The translations under genes and the position numbers were made by a program. A model generated the notes under the pieces. That model was not told where the DNA came from, did not search any database, and saw only the letters and a program-made list of their open reading frames with translations. From Microbacterium sp. LCT-H2 (GTDB lineage: Bacteria; Actinomycetota; Actinomycetes; Actinomycetales; Microbacteriaceae): a stretch of DNA of 64,000 bases. Below, piece by piece: positions 24,074-31,718 of the stretch. The stretch covers positions 1 to 64,000 of the forward strand of contig NZ_MODW01000002.1 of the NCBI RefSeq assembly GCF_001866135.1. Direction: 5' to 3'. Position 1 is the stretch's first letter; the number at the start of each line of letters is the position of its first letter.

Positions 24074-25117
24074 ATGAAGACCTCACAGTGGCGGGAGGAG
24101 CGGCTGCGGTGGCAGGGGCTGACCGCGCCGGCGGCGGACGTGGCGGGAGCGGCGGCGCGGCTGCTCGCGGTACAGAGCCAGGATTTCACGGCCGGACGGT
24201 GGGCGCTGGCCGTGCGGACGAAGGGCGATGTACGGCTTCGTGACATTGACGCCGCGTTCGACCGTGGGGACCTCGTCCGGGCCTGGACCATGCGGGGGAC
24301 GCTGCACACGATCCCCGCGCGCGACCTCGGCTGGGTGCTGGAGGTCACGGCCGCACGACAGCAACAGCAGGCGGCCTCCCGACAGCGGCAGCTCGGCATC
24401 GACGACGCCATGATCGACGCGGTCGTCCGGGAGCTCACGCCGCGGCTCCGCGACGGCGGCCTCACCAGGGGCGAGATCTTCCCGGTGCTCGAGGGCATCG
24501 GCATCGACCCCTCAGGGCAGCGCGGCATCCACCTGCTGTTCGCGCTGACGGTCTCCGGCGTGCTCGTGCAGGGGCCGGTCGTGCCGCGGGAGGGCATCAC
24601 GCGGGAGCAGCGGTTCGTGCTCGCGGCGGACCACATCCGCGATCACGCCCGCCCGGAGGACTCGCTGGCCGAGCTGTTCGTCCGCTACGTCGAGGGTCAC
24701 GGGCCCGCGGGGGTCGCAGACTTCGCGTGGTGGTCGGGGCTGACGCTCGGGCGGTCTCGGGAGGCGGCGGAGCGCGCGGCGACCCGGGTGAGCGAGGTCG
24801 AGGACGGGGTCTTCGTCGGCCGCACCCCGCCCCGGCGCGCGGCGGGCCGTCCGTCCGTGTTCGCCCTCGGAGCCTTCGACGAGTACTACATCTCCTACGC
24901 CGACCGCACCGTCGTCTGCGCTCCGGAGCACCTCCCCGTCGTCGGACCGGGGAAGAACGGGATGGTGAGGGCGACCGTGGTGGAGAACGGCCGCGTGATC
25001 GGCTGCTGGACCCACGCCGCCGCCGCCCACACCACCCCTCCCACGCTCTTCGAGCCCCCCGAAGATCCCGCCGCCGTCCCCGCCGCCCTAGCCCGGTTCG
25101 CCGCCTTCCTCGCTTGA
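24074..25117 (+). CDS. winged-helix DNA-binding protein, AlkZ/YcaQ-like (HTH_42)
   Basis: About 347 residues of the HTH_42 family, whose characterised members are DNA glycosylases acting on interstrand crosslinks and alkylated bases. LLAVQSQDFTAGRWALAVR carries Gln-x-Gln at the position of the AlkZ catalytic QxQ motif rather than the QxD of YcaQ. MRGTLHTIPARDLGWVL and FDEYYISYADR are other family blocks. ATG at 24074 follows a -10-like CATGAT by seven bases; ATGs at 24062 and 24050 are alternatives. The gene is bracketed by two copies of the same palindrome. Lesion specificity is untested. Confidence 0.75.
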   Translation: MKTSQWREERLRWQGLTAPAADVAGAAARLLAVQSQDFTAGRWALAVRTKGDVRLRDIDAAFDRGDLVRAWTMRGTLHTIPARDLGWVLEVTAARQQQQAASRQRQLGIDDAMIDAVVRELTPRLRDGGLTRGEIFPVLEGIGIDPSGQRGIHLLFALTVSGVLVQGPVVPREGITREQRFVLAADHIRDHARPEDSLAELFVRYVEGHGPAGVADFAWWSGLTLGRSREAAERAATRVSEVEDGVFVGRTPPRRAAGRPSVFALGAFDEYYISYADRTVVCAPEHLPVVGPGKNGMVRATVVENGRVIGCWTHAAAAHTTPPTLFEPPEDPAAVPAALARFAAFLA

Positions 25118-25124
25118 CCTGTCG

Positions 25125-25203
25125 TCGACCCACCCCTTTCCGCGCCTCCCGGCCCCCTACGCCCGCGCGTAACGGGCCGGGGCGCACGTAAGGGGGTGGA
25201 TCG
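25125..25203. repeat. ~78-bp palindromic repeat, copy 2
   Basis: TCGACCCACCCCTTTCC...CGGCCCCCTACGCC / GCGTAACGGGCCGGGG...AAGGGGGTGGATCG, very similar to the copy at 23980. It begins eight bases after the AlkZ-like stop and ends just before the convergent RamB-like stop, so it can serve as a bidirectional terminator. Confidence 0.75.
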
Positions 25204-25208
25204 GCGCG

Positions 25209-26651
25209 TCACTCACTCGCGTGGCGGCCCAGGAAGTTGTAGACCTCGTTGTCGTCCACGCCGGGGAACATGCCGCGGGGGAGCGGCGAGAACATGTGGG
25301 TGTGCACGCGGGCGCTCGGCCACGCCCGGCCCTTCCAGCGCTCCGTGAGCTCGGCCGACGGACGACGGCAGCACGCCTCGTCGGGGCAGGTCGACACGGC
25401 CCTGTCGTTCGTCTCGCGTCCCCGCCACCACCGGGCGTCGTCGAACGGCACGCCGACCGTGACGGAGAACTCGCCCTCGCTCGACGAGCCGGTCTGCGTG
25501 GAGCACCAGAATGTGCCGGACGGGGTGTCCGTGTACTGGTGGTGCTCGACGGTGCGGTTCTGCTCCGTGAAGGCGGAGCGAGCCTGGAACTTCCGGCACA
25601 CCCGCTGTCCCTCCACCGCTCCCGTCACGTCCATCGGCAGGGGCAGGTCGTCGTTCTCGTAGACCCGCGTGATGGCGCCGGTCGAGTCGACGCGCAGGAA
25701 GTGCAGCGACATGCCGAGGTGCTGCGTGAGGAGGTTGGTCATGCGCATGCCGGCGGCCTCGTGCGTCACGCCGAAGCCGTCGCGGAAGTCCTCCACCGCG
25801 AGGTTGCGATCCTTCTTCGCCTGCTGCAGGAAGGCCACCGCGGCGGTCTCCGGCATCAGGCAGCACGCCGCGAAGTAGTTGATCTCCAGGCGCTGCTGCA
25901 GGAAGTCGGCGTAGTCGGTCGGCGGCGTGTGCCCGAGCAGACGGTGCGCCATCGCCTGCAGCGCCATGGACCGCAGGCCGTGTCCGCCGGGGATGGACGC
26001 CGGGGGCAGGTAGATGCGGCCGTTCTCGAGGTCCGTGACCGAGCGCGTCGAGTGCGGCAGATCGTTGACGTAGATGAGCTCGAAGCCGAGCTTCTCGGCC
26101 ATGATGCTCACCGTGCGGTGGGTCAGGGCGCCCTGCGAATGGCCGGCCGCCTTGAGCTGCTTCTCCGCGAGCTTCTCGATGTCCGGGAGGTAGTTGTTCT
26201 GCGCGCGCATCCGCAGGCGCAGCTCCGTGTTGGCGCGACGGGCCTCCTCCGGGGTCGCGATGGCCTCGCGCTCGCGGCGCTGCAGCTCGCGGTGCAGCCC
26301 GAGGATCGACTCGATGGTCTCGTCGCTCATGCCCTTCGTGACGCGGACGGGAGAGACCCCGAGCTGACGGAACACCGGACTCTCCTGCGCCCGCTCCAGC
26401 TCGATCTCCAGGGCCGCGCGGCGGTTCGGCGGCTCGCCGGAGATGAGATCGGTCACCTCCGTGCCGGTGGCCTGCGCGATCGCCTGGAGGAGCGACAGCT
26501 TGGGCTCGCGCTTGCCGTTCTCGATGAGGCTGAGCTGGGAGCCGGCGACCCCGACGAGGGCTCCCAGCTCGTCGAGCGTGTAGCCCTTCTCCAGGCGGCG
26601 GTGCCGGATGCGGTGGCCGAGGGTCGTGAGGTGGATGCCGGAGGACGCCAT
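25209..26651 (-). CDS. XRE-family regulator, RamB/ScfR type
   Basis: A 480-residue regulator. The N-terminal XRE helix-turn-helix spans residues ~9-65 (LGHRIRHRRLEKGYTLDELGALVGVAGSQLSLIE in parts). An IrrE/ImmA-like middle domain (SMALQAMAHRLLGH) and a C-terminal DUF2083-type region with several Cys follow. Such proteins in actinobacteria (RamB of Corynebacterium and Mycobacterium) control acetate, propionate and glyoxylate metabolism and sense acyl-CoA-type signals. It is divergent from pckG, so control of gluconeogenesis is the natural guess. Confidence 0.85.
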   Translation of the reverse strand: MASSGIHLTTLGHRIRHRRLEKGYTLDELGALVGVAGSQLSLIENGKREPKLSLLQAIAQATGTEVTDLISGEPPNRRAALEIELERAQESPVFRQLGVSPVRVTKGMSDETIESILGLHRELQRREREAIATPEEARRANTELRLRMRAQNNYLPDIEKLAEKQLKAAGHSQGALTHRTVSIMAEKLGFELIYVNDLPHSTRSVTDLENGRIYLPPASIPGGHGLRSMALQAMAHRLLGHTPPTDYADFLQQRLEINYFAACCLMPETAAVAFLQQAKKDRNLAVEDFRDGFGVTHEAAGMRMTNLLTQHLGMSLHFLRVDSTGAITRVYENDDLPLPMDVTGAVEGQRVCRKFQARSAFTEQNRTVEHHQYTDTPSGTFWCSTQTGSSSEGEFSVTVGVPFDDARWWRGRETNDRAVSTCPDEACCRRPSAELTERWKGRAWPSARVHTHMFSPLPRGMFPGVDDNEVYNFLGRHASE

Positions 26652-26760
26652 AGTTTGAGTCTAGCGAAAGAACCGCGATTCTTACCGCTCGATTTAGCCG
26701 AAAGTCCGAGTCAAGGGCGAAGAAGATGGAAGCAACGCCCCACACTTCGAAGGAGCAGTC
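26652..26760. promoter_or_regulatory. divergent promoter region, RamB-like gene / pckG
   Basis: This AT-richer 109 bases holds two similar elements, TAGCGAAAG near 26662 and TAGCCGAAAG near 26696, about 34 bases apart, that could bind a regulator. GAAGGAG (26747-26753) is the pckG ribosome site. No exact RamB consensus is visible. Confidence 0.4.
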
Positions 26761-28623
26761 ATGGCCATGGCCGAAGTTCTCACCCCTCGCACGTCCCCTG
26801 TCGCCCCGACGCGCACGTTCGGCACCGCTCCCTCCTACGACACCCCCGCGATGGCGGAGCTCGCCGCCTGGGTCGAGGAGATCCGCGCGCTGACGCAGCC
26901 GGACGCCGTGCACTGGGTGGACGGTTCGCGCGCCGAGAACGACTGGCTGCTGCGCGGACTCGTCGATGAGGGCAAGCTCATCAAGCTGAACCCCGAGTGG
27001 CGTCCCGGCTCGTACCTGGCGCGCTCGCACCCCAGCGACGTCGCCCGCACCGAGGCCCGCACCTTCATCGCCTCGGAGCGCGAGGAGGACGCCGGCCCCA
27101 CCAACAACTGGGCCGACCCCGCCGAGATGCACGCGAAGATGGACGAGATCTTCGAGGGCTCGATGCGCGGCCGCACGATGTACGTCGTGCCGTTCTCGAT
27201 GGGTCGCGTCGGCGGACCACTGTCGCACATCGGCGTGCAGATCACCGACAGCGCCTACGCGGTCGCGTCGATCGGCATCATGACCCGCGTGGGGGACGAG
27301 GTCACCCGCCAGATCGCCGAGGGCGCGCCCTGGGTCAAGACGGTGCACTCCGTCGGCGCTCCGCTGGAGGCGGGCGAGCCGGACGTCGAGTGGCCCTGCA
27401 ACGACGACAAGTACATCGTGCACTTCCCCGAGACGCTCGAGGTCTACTCGTACGGCTCGGGCTACGGCGGCAATGCGATCCTCGCGAAGAAGTGCTTCGC
27501 GCTGCGCATCGCGTCGGTGATCGCCCGGGACGAGGGCTGGCTCGCCGAGCACATGCTCCTCATCCGCGTGATCGACCCGCAGGGCAAGGCGTACCACGTG
27601 GCCGCCGCGTTCCCGTCGGCCTGCGGCAAGACGAACCTCGCGATGCTCCGCCCGACGATCCCGGGGTGGAAGGTCGAGACCCTCGGCGACGACATCGCCT
27701 GGATCCGTCCCGGCGAGGACGGACGGCTCTGGGCGATCAACCCGGAGGCCGGCTTCTTCGGCGTCGCGCCCGGCACGGGTGAGTCGACCAACGTCACCGC
27801 GGTCGAGACGCTGTGGGGCAACACGATCTTCACCAACGTCGCGCTCCGCCCCGACGGCGACGTGTGGTGGGAGGGCCTGACCGACGAGGCGCCCGCGAGC
27901 CTCGTCGACTGGGAGGGCAACGACTGGACGCCCGACTCCGGCCGTCCCGCGGCGCACCCCAACTCGCGCTTCACGGTGTCGGCGGCCCAGTGCCCGCAGA
28001 TCTCCGAAGACTGGGAGGAGGCCGTGCCGCTCGACGTCATCCTGTTCGGCGGGCGCCGCGCGAGCAACGTGCCGCTCGTGGTCGAGGCCACCGACTGGAC
28101 CCACGGCGTGTTCCTGGGCTCGAACATCTCCTCCGAGCGCACGGCGGCGGCCGAGGGCACGCTCGGCGAGCTGCGCCGCGACCCCTTCGCGATGCTGCCG
28201 TTCTGCGGCTACAACATGGCCGACTACTTCGGTCACTGGCTCAAGGTCGGTCGCGGCCTGCGGTTCGACCGTGCGCCGCGCATCTTCCAGGTGAACTGGT
28301 TCCGCCGTGGTGCGGACGGCCGGTTCCTCTGGCCCGGCTTCGGCGACAACTCCCGCGTCGTCGACTGGATCATCCGCCGCGTGGCCGGCGACGTGCCGGC
28401 GGTGGACAGCCCCATCGGACGCCTGCCGCGCGTGGAGGACCTCAACCTCGACGGCCTCGACATCCCCGCGGAAGACCTCGACGAGCTCTTCTCGGTCGAC
28501 CCCGAGGCGTGGAAGGCCGAGGCCGACCTCACGGAGGAGTTCTACGACACGTTCGGCGACCGGGTGCCCGCAGCTCTGCGCACCGAGCTCGCGTCGCTGC
28601 GCTACCGCCTCGCGAAGGCCTAG
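26761..28623 (+). CDS. pckG: phosphoenolpyruvate carboxykinase (GTP)
   Basis: A 620-residue GTP-dependent PEPCK, which converts oxaloacetate to PEP. The P-loop/kinase-1 region [13 protein letters not shown] begins at residue 284 and includes the reactive Cys; the substrate loop MYVVPFSMG and the metal-site region [13 protein letters not shown] are also present. Length and motifs are standard. With ppc at 45936 the window encodes both directions of the PEP-oxaloacetate step. Divergent from the RamB-like regulator; followed by strong hairpins. Confidence 0.97.
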   Translation: MAMAEVLTPRTSPVAPTRTFGTAPSYDTPAMAELAAWVEEIRALTQPDAVHWVDGSRAENDWLLRGLVDEGKLIKLNPEWRPGSYLARSHPSDVARTEARTFIASEREEDAGPTNNWADPAEMHAKMDEIFEGSMRGRTMYVVPFSMGRVGGPLSHIGVQITDSAYAVASIGIMTRVGDEVTRQIAEGAPWVKTVHSVGAPLEAGEPDVEWPCNDDKYIVHFPETLEVYSYGSGYGGNAILAKKCFALRIASVIARDEGWLAEHMLLIRVIDPQGKAYHVAAAFPSACGKTNLAMLRPTIPGWKVETLGDDIAWIRPGEDGRLWAINPEAGFFGVAPGTGESTNVTAVETLWGNTIFTNVALRPDGDVWWEGLTDEAPASLVDWEGNDWTPDSGRPAAHPNSRFTVSAAQCPQISEDWEEAVPLDVILFGGRRASNVPLVVEATDWTHGVFLGSNISSERTAAAEGTLGELRRDPFAMLPFCGYNMADYFGHWLKVGRGLRFDRAPRIFQVNWFRRGADGRFLWPGFGDNSRVVDWIIRRVAGDVPAVDSPIGRLPRVEDLNLDGLDIPAEDLDELFSVDPEAWKAEADLTEEFYDTFGDRVPAALRTELASLRYRLAKA

Positions 28624-28633
28624 CCCCCAGACC

Positions 28634-28659
28634 GGTGCCGGTTCGGGGGAGCCGGCACC
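28634..28659 (+). terminator. pckG terminator hairpin
   Basis: GGTGCCGG and CCGGCACC, perfect eight-base arms with a ten-base loop, 10 bases after the pckG stop. No T-run. Confidence 0.6.
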
Positions 28660-28686
28660 CTCGGCCTCCGGGTCGAGATAGACCCG

Positions 28687-28843
28687 CGAAGGCGGGGCAT
28701 CAGAGACGAACCCATGGCTGAGTGGTCTCCGACGCCCCGCCTTCGTGGCACCCACTTCCGCCGAGACCCCGGTTTCGCGTCGAGACCCCGCCCCGCATAC
28801 GTGCGGAAGGCGGGGTCTCGGCGGAAACGCGGGGTCTCGGCGG
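28687..28843. repeat. two adjacent long inverted repeats between convergent genes
   Basis: The first has 21-base arms with two mismatches (28687-28707 and 28725-28745). The second has ~40-base imperfect arms built of GCCGAGACCCCG-type blocks (from 28758, and to 28843) around ATACGT. They occupy the gap between pckG and the ABC exporter and probably block read-through both ways. Confidence 0.7.
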
Positions 28844-28868
28844 TGGACAGAGGGGGGAGAGGGGGGAG

Positions 28869-30755
28869 TTAGGCGAGGAGCTGGTGGCGGGCGAGGTCGC
28901 GGTAGAGCGGGGTCGACTCCACGAGCTCGGCGTGCGTGCCCTGTCCGACGACCACGCCGTCCTGCAGCACCACGATGAGGTCGCTGTCGACGACGGTGGA
29001 CAGACGGTGCGCGATCACGACGAGCGTGCGGTCGGTGGCGACCGCGTCGATGGCCTCGCGCATGCGCTGCTCGTTCACGCCGTCGAGCGACGAGGTCGAC
29101 TCGTCCAGCAGGAGGATCGGGGCGTCCGTGAGGAGCGCCCGGGCGATCGCGAGCCGCTGCCGTTCGCCGCCGGAGAGCATCACGCCGTCCTCGCCGACCG
29201 GAGCATCGACCCCGAGGGGGTTCCGCTCCAGCACGTCGCCGAGGTTCACGGCGCGGAGCACGCGCTCGCAGTCCGCATCGGTGGCGTCGGGGGAGGCGAG
29301 CCGCAGGTTCTCGGCGAGGGTGCCGGCGAGGGTCGGGGCGTCCTGCTCGACGTAGCCGAAGTGGGCGCGGAGCTCGTCGCGCGCGTAGGTGCGGGTGTCG
29401 TGTCCCTTCAGACGGATGGAGCCGCCCGTGGGGTCGTAGAAGCGCTCGATGAGGGAGAGGATGGTGCTCTTCCCCGCCCCGCTGGGGCCGACCAATGCCA
29501 CCCGTGCCCCCCGGGGGACCGCGAAGGACACCCCGCGGAGCACGTCGTGGTCCTGGGGGTCGGGGGCGGCATCGGCCTGCTCCAGGTGCGCGTCGGCGAG
29601 CAGGGTCTGCGCCTCTCGCGCGGCGGCGCGGCGGGCCGCGACGACGTTCTCCGGGTAGCGGAAGCGCACGTCGCGGAACTCCAGGACCGGGGCGTCCGCA
29701 CCGGGCTCCTCGTCGCGGGGGAGGGCGGCGGCGGTGGCCGCGTCGTCCTGGGTCTCGGTGGGCAGGTCGAGCACCTCCTGGATGCGGCCGAGCGCGCCGA
29801 GGGCCTGGTTGACGGAGGTGATCGCGCCGAATGTCGAGGCGAGGGGCATCACCAGCAGGAAGAGGAACATCACGAACGAGATGAGGGCCGCGATCGAGAT
29901 GGCTCCCGCGGCGACGCGGAAGCCGCCCACGCCGAGCACGACGAGCAGGGAGAGCTGGAGGGCGATGCCGGCGACCGGCACCACGAGCGAGGAGATCTTC
30001 GCGATCCGCACGCCGATGCCATAGGCCTCGGAGGCCCGCTCCGTCACCGCCGCGGTCTCCCGCTCGGTCGCGCCGGAGGCCCGGATGGTGCGGATGGAGC
30101 CGACGGCCCGCTCGACGCCCGAGGCCAGCTCGCCGACCTTCTCCTGCTGAGCGGTGGACGCCGTGCGGATCCGGCCGCTGAGGGCGACGACGACCACGAC
30201 GGAGACGCCGATCACCACGACGATGAGCAGCAGCAGCACCGGGTCGATGAGCAGCATCGCGATGAGCGCCCCCGCGAAGAGCACGACGTTGCCGACCGCG
30301 TCGGCGAGCCCCTGCGTGAGGACGGCGTAGAGGAGCGTCGTGTCGGTCCCGACGCGAGAGACGAGGTCGCCGGTGCGCCGGGCGTCGAACTCGGACGTCG
30401 GCAGGTGCAGGATGCGGGCGATGAGCTTGCGGCGGCTGGAGTACACGACCGCGGTGCCGGTGCGCTGCAGCAGATAGTGCTGGAAGCCGGAGATGATCGA
30501 CGACACGATCACGAAGCCGACGAGCAGCCACACGAGCACGCCGATCGTGCCGTCCGATTGCACGGCTTCGATGACCTGGCCGACGAGGAGGGGCTGCACG
30601 AGCGAGGTCGCGGCGCCGAACACGCTGAGGACGGCGACGACGACGAGGGTGCGCTTGTGCTCGAAGAGGAAGGGCAGGAGCTGGCGGAAGGTGGCGCGGG
30701 GCCCGTCGGCCGGTGCGCCCCGTCCGCGTCGGCGTGCTGTCGCCGTGCGGGACAT
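28869..30755 (-). CDS. ABC exporter (fused membrane domain and ATPase)
   Basis: A 628-residue half-transporter of the multidrug/lipid exporter type: six membrane segments, then an ATPase with Walker A VGPSGAGKST, signature LSGGERQRLAIARALL and Walker B ILLLDESTSSLD. An insertion of about 35 Ala/Arg/Glu-rich residues sits between the aromatic A-loop (RFRYPE) and the strand VLRGVSFAV, where other exporters have two or three residues. ATG at 30755 follows GAGG. It lies 76 bases after a small HTH gene on the same strand and may be co-transcribed. It would act as a homodimer or with an unlinked partner; cargo unknown. Confidence 0.88.
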   Translation of the reverse strand: MSRTATARRRGRGAPADGPRATFRQLLPFLFEHKRTLVVVAVLSVFGAATSLVQPLLVGQVIEAVQSDGTIGVLVWLLVGFVIVSSIISGFQHYLLQRTGTAVVYSSRRKLIARILHLPTSEFDARRTGDLVSRVGTDTTLLYAVLTQGLADAVGNVVLFAGALIAMLLIDPVLLLLIVVVIGVSVVVVVALSGRIRTASTAQQEKVGELASGVERAVGSIRTIRASGATERETAAVTERASEAYGIGVRIAKISSLVVPVAGIALQLSLLVVLGVGGFRVAAGAISIAALISFVMFLFLLVMPLASTFGAITSVNQALGALGRIQEVLDLPTETQDDAATAAALPRDEEPGADAPVLEFRDVRFRYPENVVAARRAAAREAQTLLADAHLEQADAAPDPQDHDVLRGVSFAVPRGARVALVGPSGAGKSTILSLIERFYDPTGGSIRLKGHDTRTYARDELRAHFGYVEQDAPTLAGTLAENLRLASPDATDADCERVLRAVNLGDVLERNPLGVDAPVGEDGVMLSGGERQRLAIARALLTDAPILLLDESTSSLDGVNEQRMREAIDAVATDRTLVVIAHRLSTVVDSDLIVVLQDGVVVGQGTHAELVESTPLYRDLARHQLLA

Positions 30756-30831
30756 GGGGGACCTCGATCTGGAGATGGTACTTCGACCGTACTCGGGGGA
30801 CGGTCGTTTCCTATGGGGCGGCTGTATGGGC

Positions 30832-31038
30832 TCAGGTGCGGCCGAAGCGCCGATGTGCCGCCTGCTTCGTGACGCCGAGGGCGCTCGCGATCGCCTGCCA
30901 CGAGTAGCCGCTCGTGCGGGCGCGACGGACCTGGGCCTCTTCGGCGCGGGCGAGCTCCTTGCGCAGCGCGGCCAGGCGGTGGAGCTCGGCGAGGGGTTCG
31001 CCGCCCTCGGCCGCGGCGATGGTGGTCGGTTGAGACAT
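30832..31038 (-). CDS. small helix-turn-helix protein
   Basis: A 68-residue protein with a single C-terminal HTH (YSWQAIASALGVTKQAAHRRFG) and a charged helix before it; no other domain. A perfect AAGGAGG ribosome site is placed seven bases before ATG. Its promoter carries the palindrome CGTCAA-N6-TTGACG over the -10, consistent with autoregulation. It precedes the ABC exporter, which it may also control. Confidence 0.75.
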   Translation of the reverse strand: MSQPTTIAAAEGGEPLAELHRLAALRKELARAEEAQVRRARTSGYSWQAIASALGVTKQAAHRRFGRT

Positions 31039-31052
31039 GGGGACCTCCTTCG

Positions 31053-31087
31053 CGTCAATATTCGTTGACGCGGCGGGCCCCTGTCAA
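31053..31087 (-). promoter_or_regulatory. promoter and palindromic operator of the small HTH gene
   Basis: On the minus strand TTGACA (31082-31087), 18 bases, GAATAT (31058-31063). The inverted repeat CGTCAA-TATTCG-TTGACG (31053-31070) overlaps the -10. Two more TTGAC words lie at 31092 and 31105 on the plus strand. Confidence 0.55.
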
Positions 31088-31263
31088 GGAGCGTTGACGA
31101 GCACGTTGACTATGTCGCGCGCGAGCTGGAAGACCTCGTCCGGTACCGCAGCAATGCGCAGGTTCTCAAGGCGTCCCGGGCACGGGCGCGCGCCGCCGGC
31201 GTCTCCCTGACGCGTGAGAGCATCCTCACCGCCCGTGATCGCGAACGGGACGAGCGCGAGTGA
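31081..31263 (+). pseudogene. antitoxin-like reading frame without a standard start
   Basis: An open frame of about 60 codons (VDEHVDYVARELEDLV ... LTRESILTARDRERDERE) ends in a TGA that overlaps the GTG of vapC (GTGA), the normal coupling of an antitoxin-toxin pair. Charged, helical and of antitoxin size, but no in-frame ATG, GTG or TTG exists before the upstream stop at 31066. Either it starts at CTG (31081), or its N-terminus was lost. I recognise no family. Confidence 0.4.
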
Positions 31264-31646
31264 GCGGGACGTCGGAGGCGGTCGCGCTCGATGCCTCGGC
31301 CGCGATCGAGGCACTGCTCGGCGAGGAGGTCTGGTCGCACGGCGAGGAGTTCCATGCACACACGGGTCTCGACATCGAAGTCCTGTCCGTGCTGCGCCGA
31401 CTCACGATGCTGTCCTCGATGCCGGCACACGCTGCCCGCGAGGCTCTCGATGCATTCGGGGCGCTGCAGATCACCCGCCATCCGCTGCGCCGGCTCATCC
31501 CGCGGATCTGGTCGCTGCGCGGTGACGTCTCCGCATACGACGCCGGTTATGTCGCGCTCGCGGAGGCCCTCGACGTCCCGCTGCTCACGGCCGATCGCCG
31601 GCTGGCGAAGACGGCGGGGCGGTACTGCGACGTCGTGGTGCTGTGA
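31260..31646 (+). CDS. VapC-type toxin, PIN-domain ribonuclease
   Basis: A 128-residue PIN domain. All four acidic active-site positions are in place: Asp in ALDASA, Glu in LDIEVLSVL, Asp in AYDAGYVALA and Asp in LLTADRRLA. VapC toxins cleave tRNA or rRNA and are held inactive by a cognate antitoxin. GTG at 31260 overlaps the preceding frame. The toxin looks intact while the antitoxin frame lacks a recognised start. Confidence 0.82.
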   Translation: MSGTSEAVALDASAAIEALLGEEVWSHGEEFHAHTGLDIEVLSVLRRLTMLSSMPAHAAREALDAFGALQITRHPLRRLIPRIWSLRGDVSAYDAGYVALAEALDVPLLTADRRLAKTAGRYCDVVVL

Positions 31647-31666
31647 GCCTCTGGCCAGGAAGACGA

Positions 31667-31699
31667 GAACGGCTGCACCCCGCGGGAGTGCAGCCGTTC
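31667..31699. terminator. bidirectional terminator
   Basis: GAACGGCTGCAC and GTGCAGCCGTTC, perfect 12-base arms with a nine-base loop, followed by GTTTCG. It separates vapC from the convergent transporter. Confidence 0.8.
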
Positions 31700-31718
31700 G
31701 TTTCGTCGTTCGGTCGGC

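Noticed and set aside
25213-30531. Minus-strand open frame of 1772 codons
   Set aside because: It runs antisense to pckG and in another frame of the RamB-like and ABC genes. Composition is Arg/Gly/Ala/Pro-rich, typical of a high-GC shadow frame.
31037-31205. Alternative antitoxin frame starting at ATG 31037 or TTG 31092
   Set aside because: That frame terminates near 31208, does not couple to the toxin start and gives an unlikely Ser/Arg/Pro-rich product.
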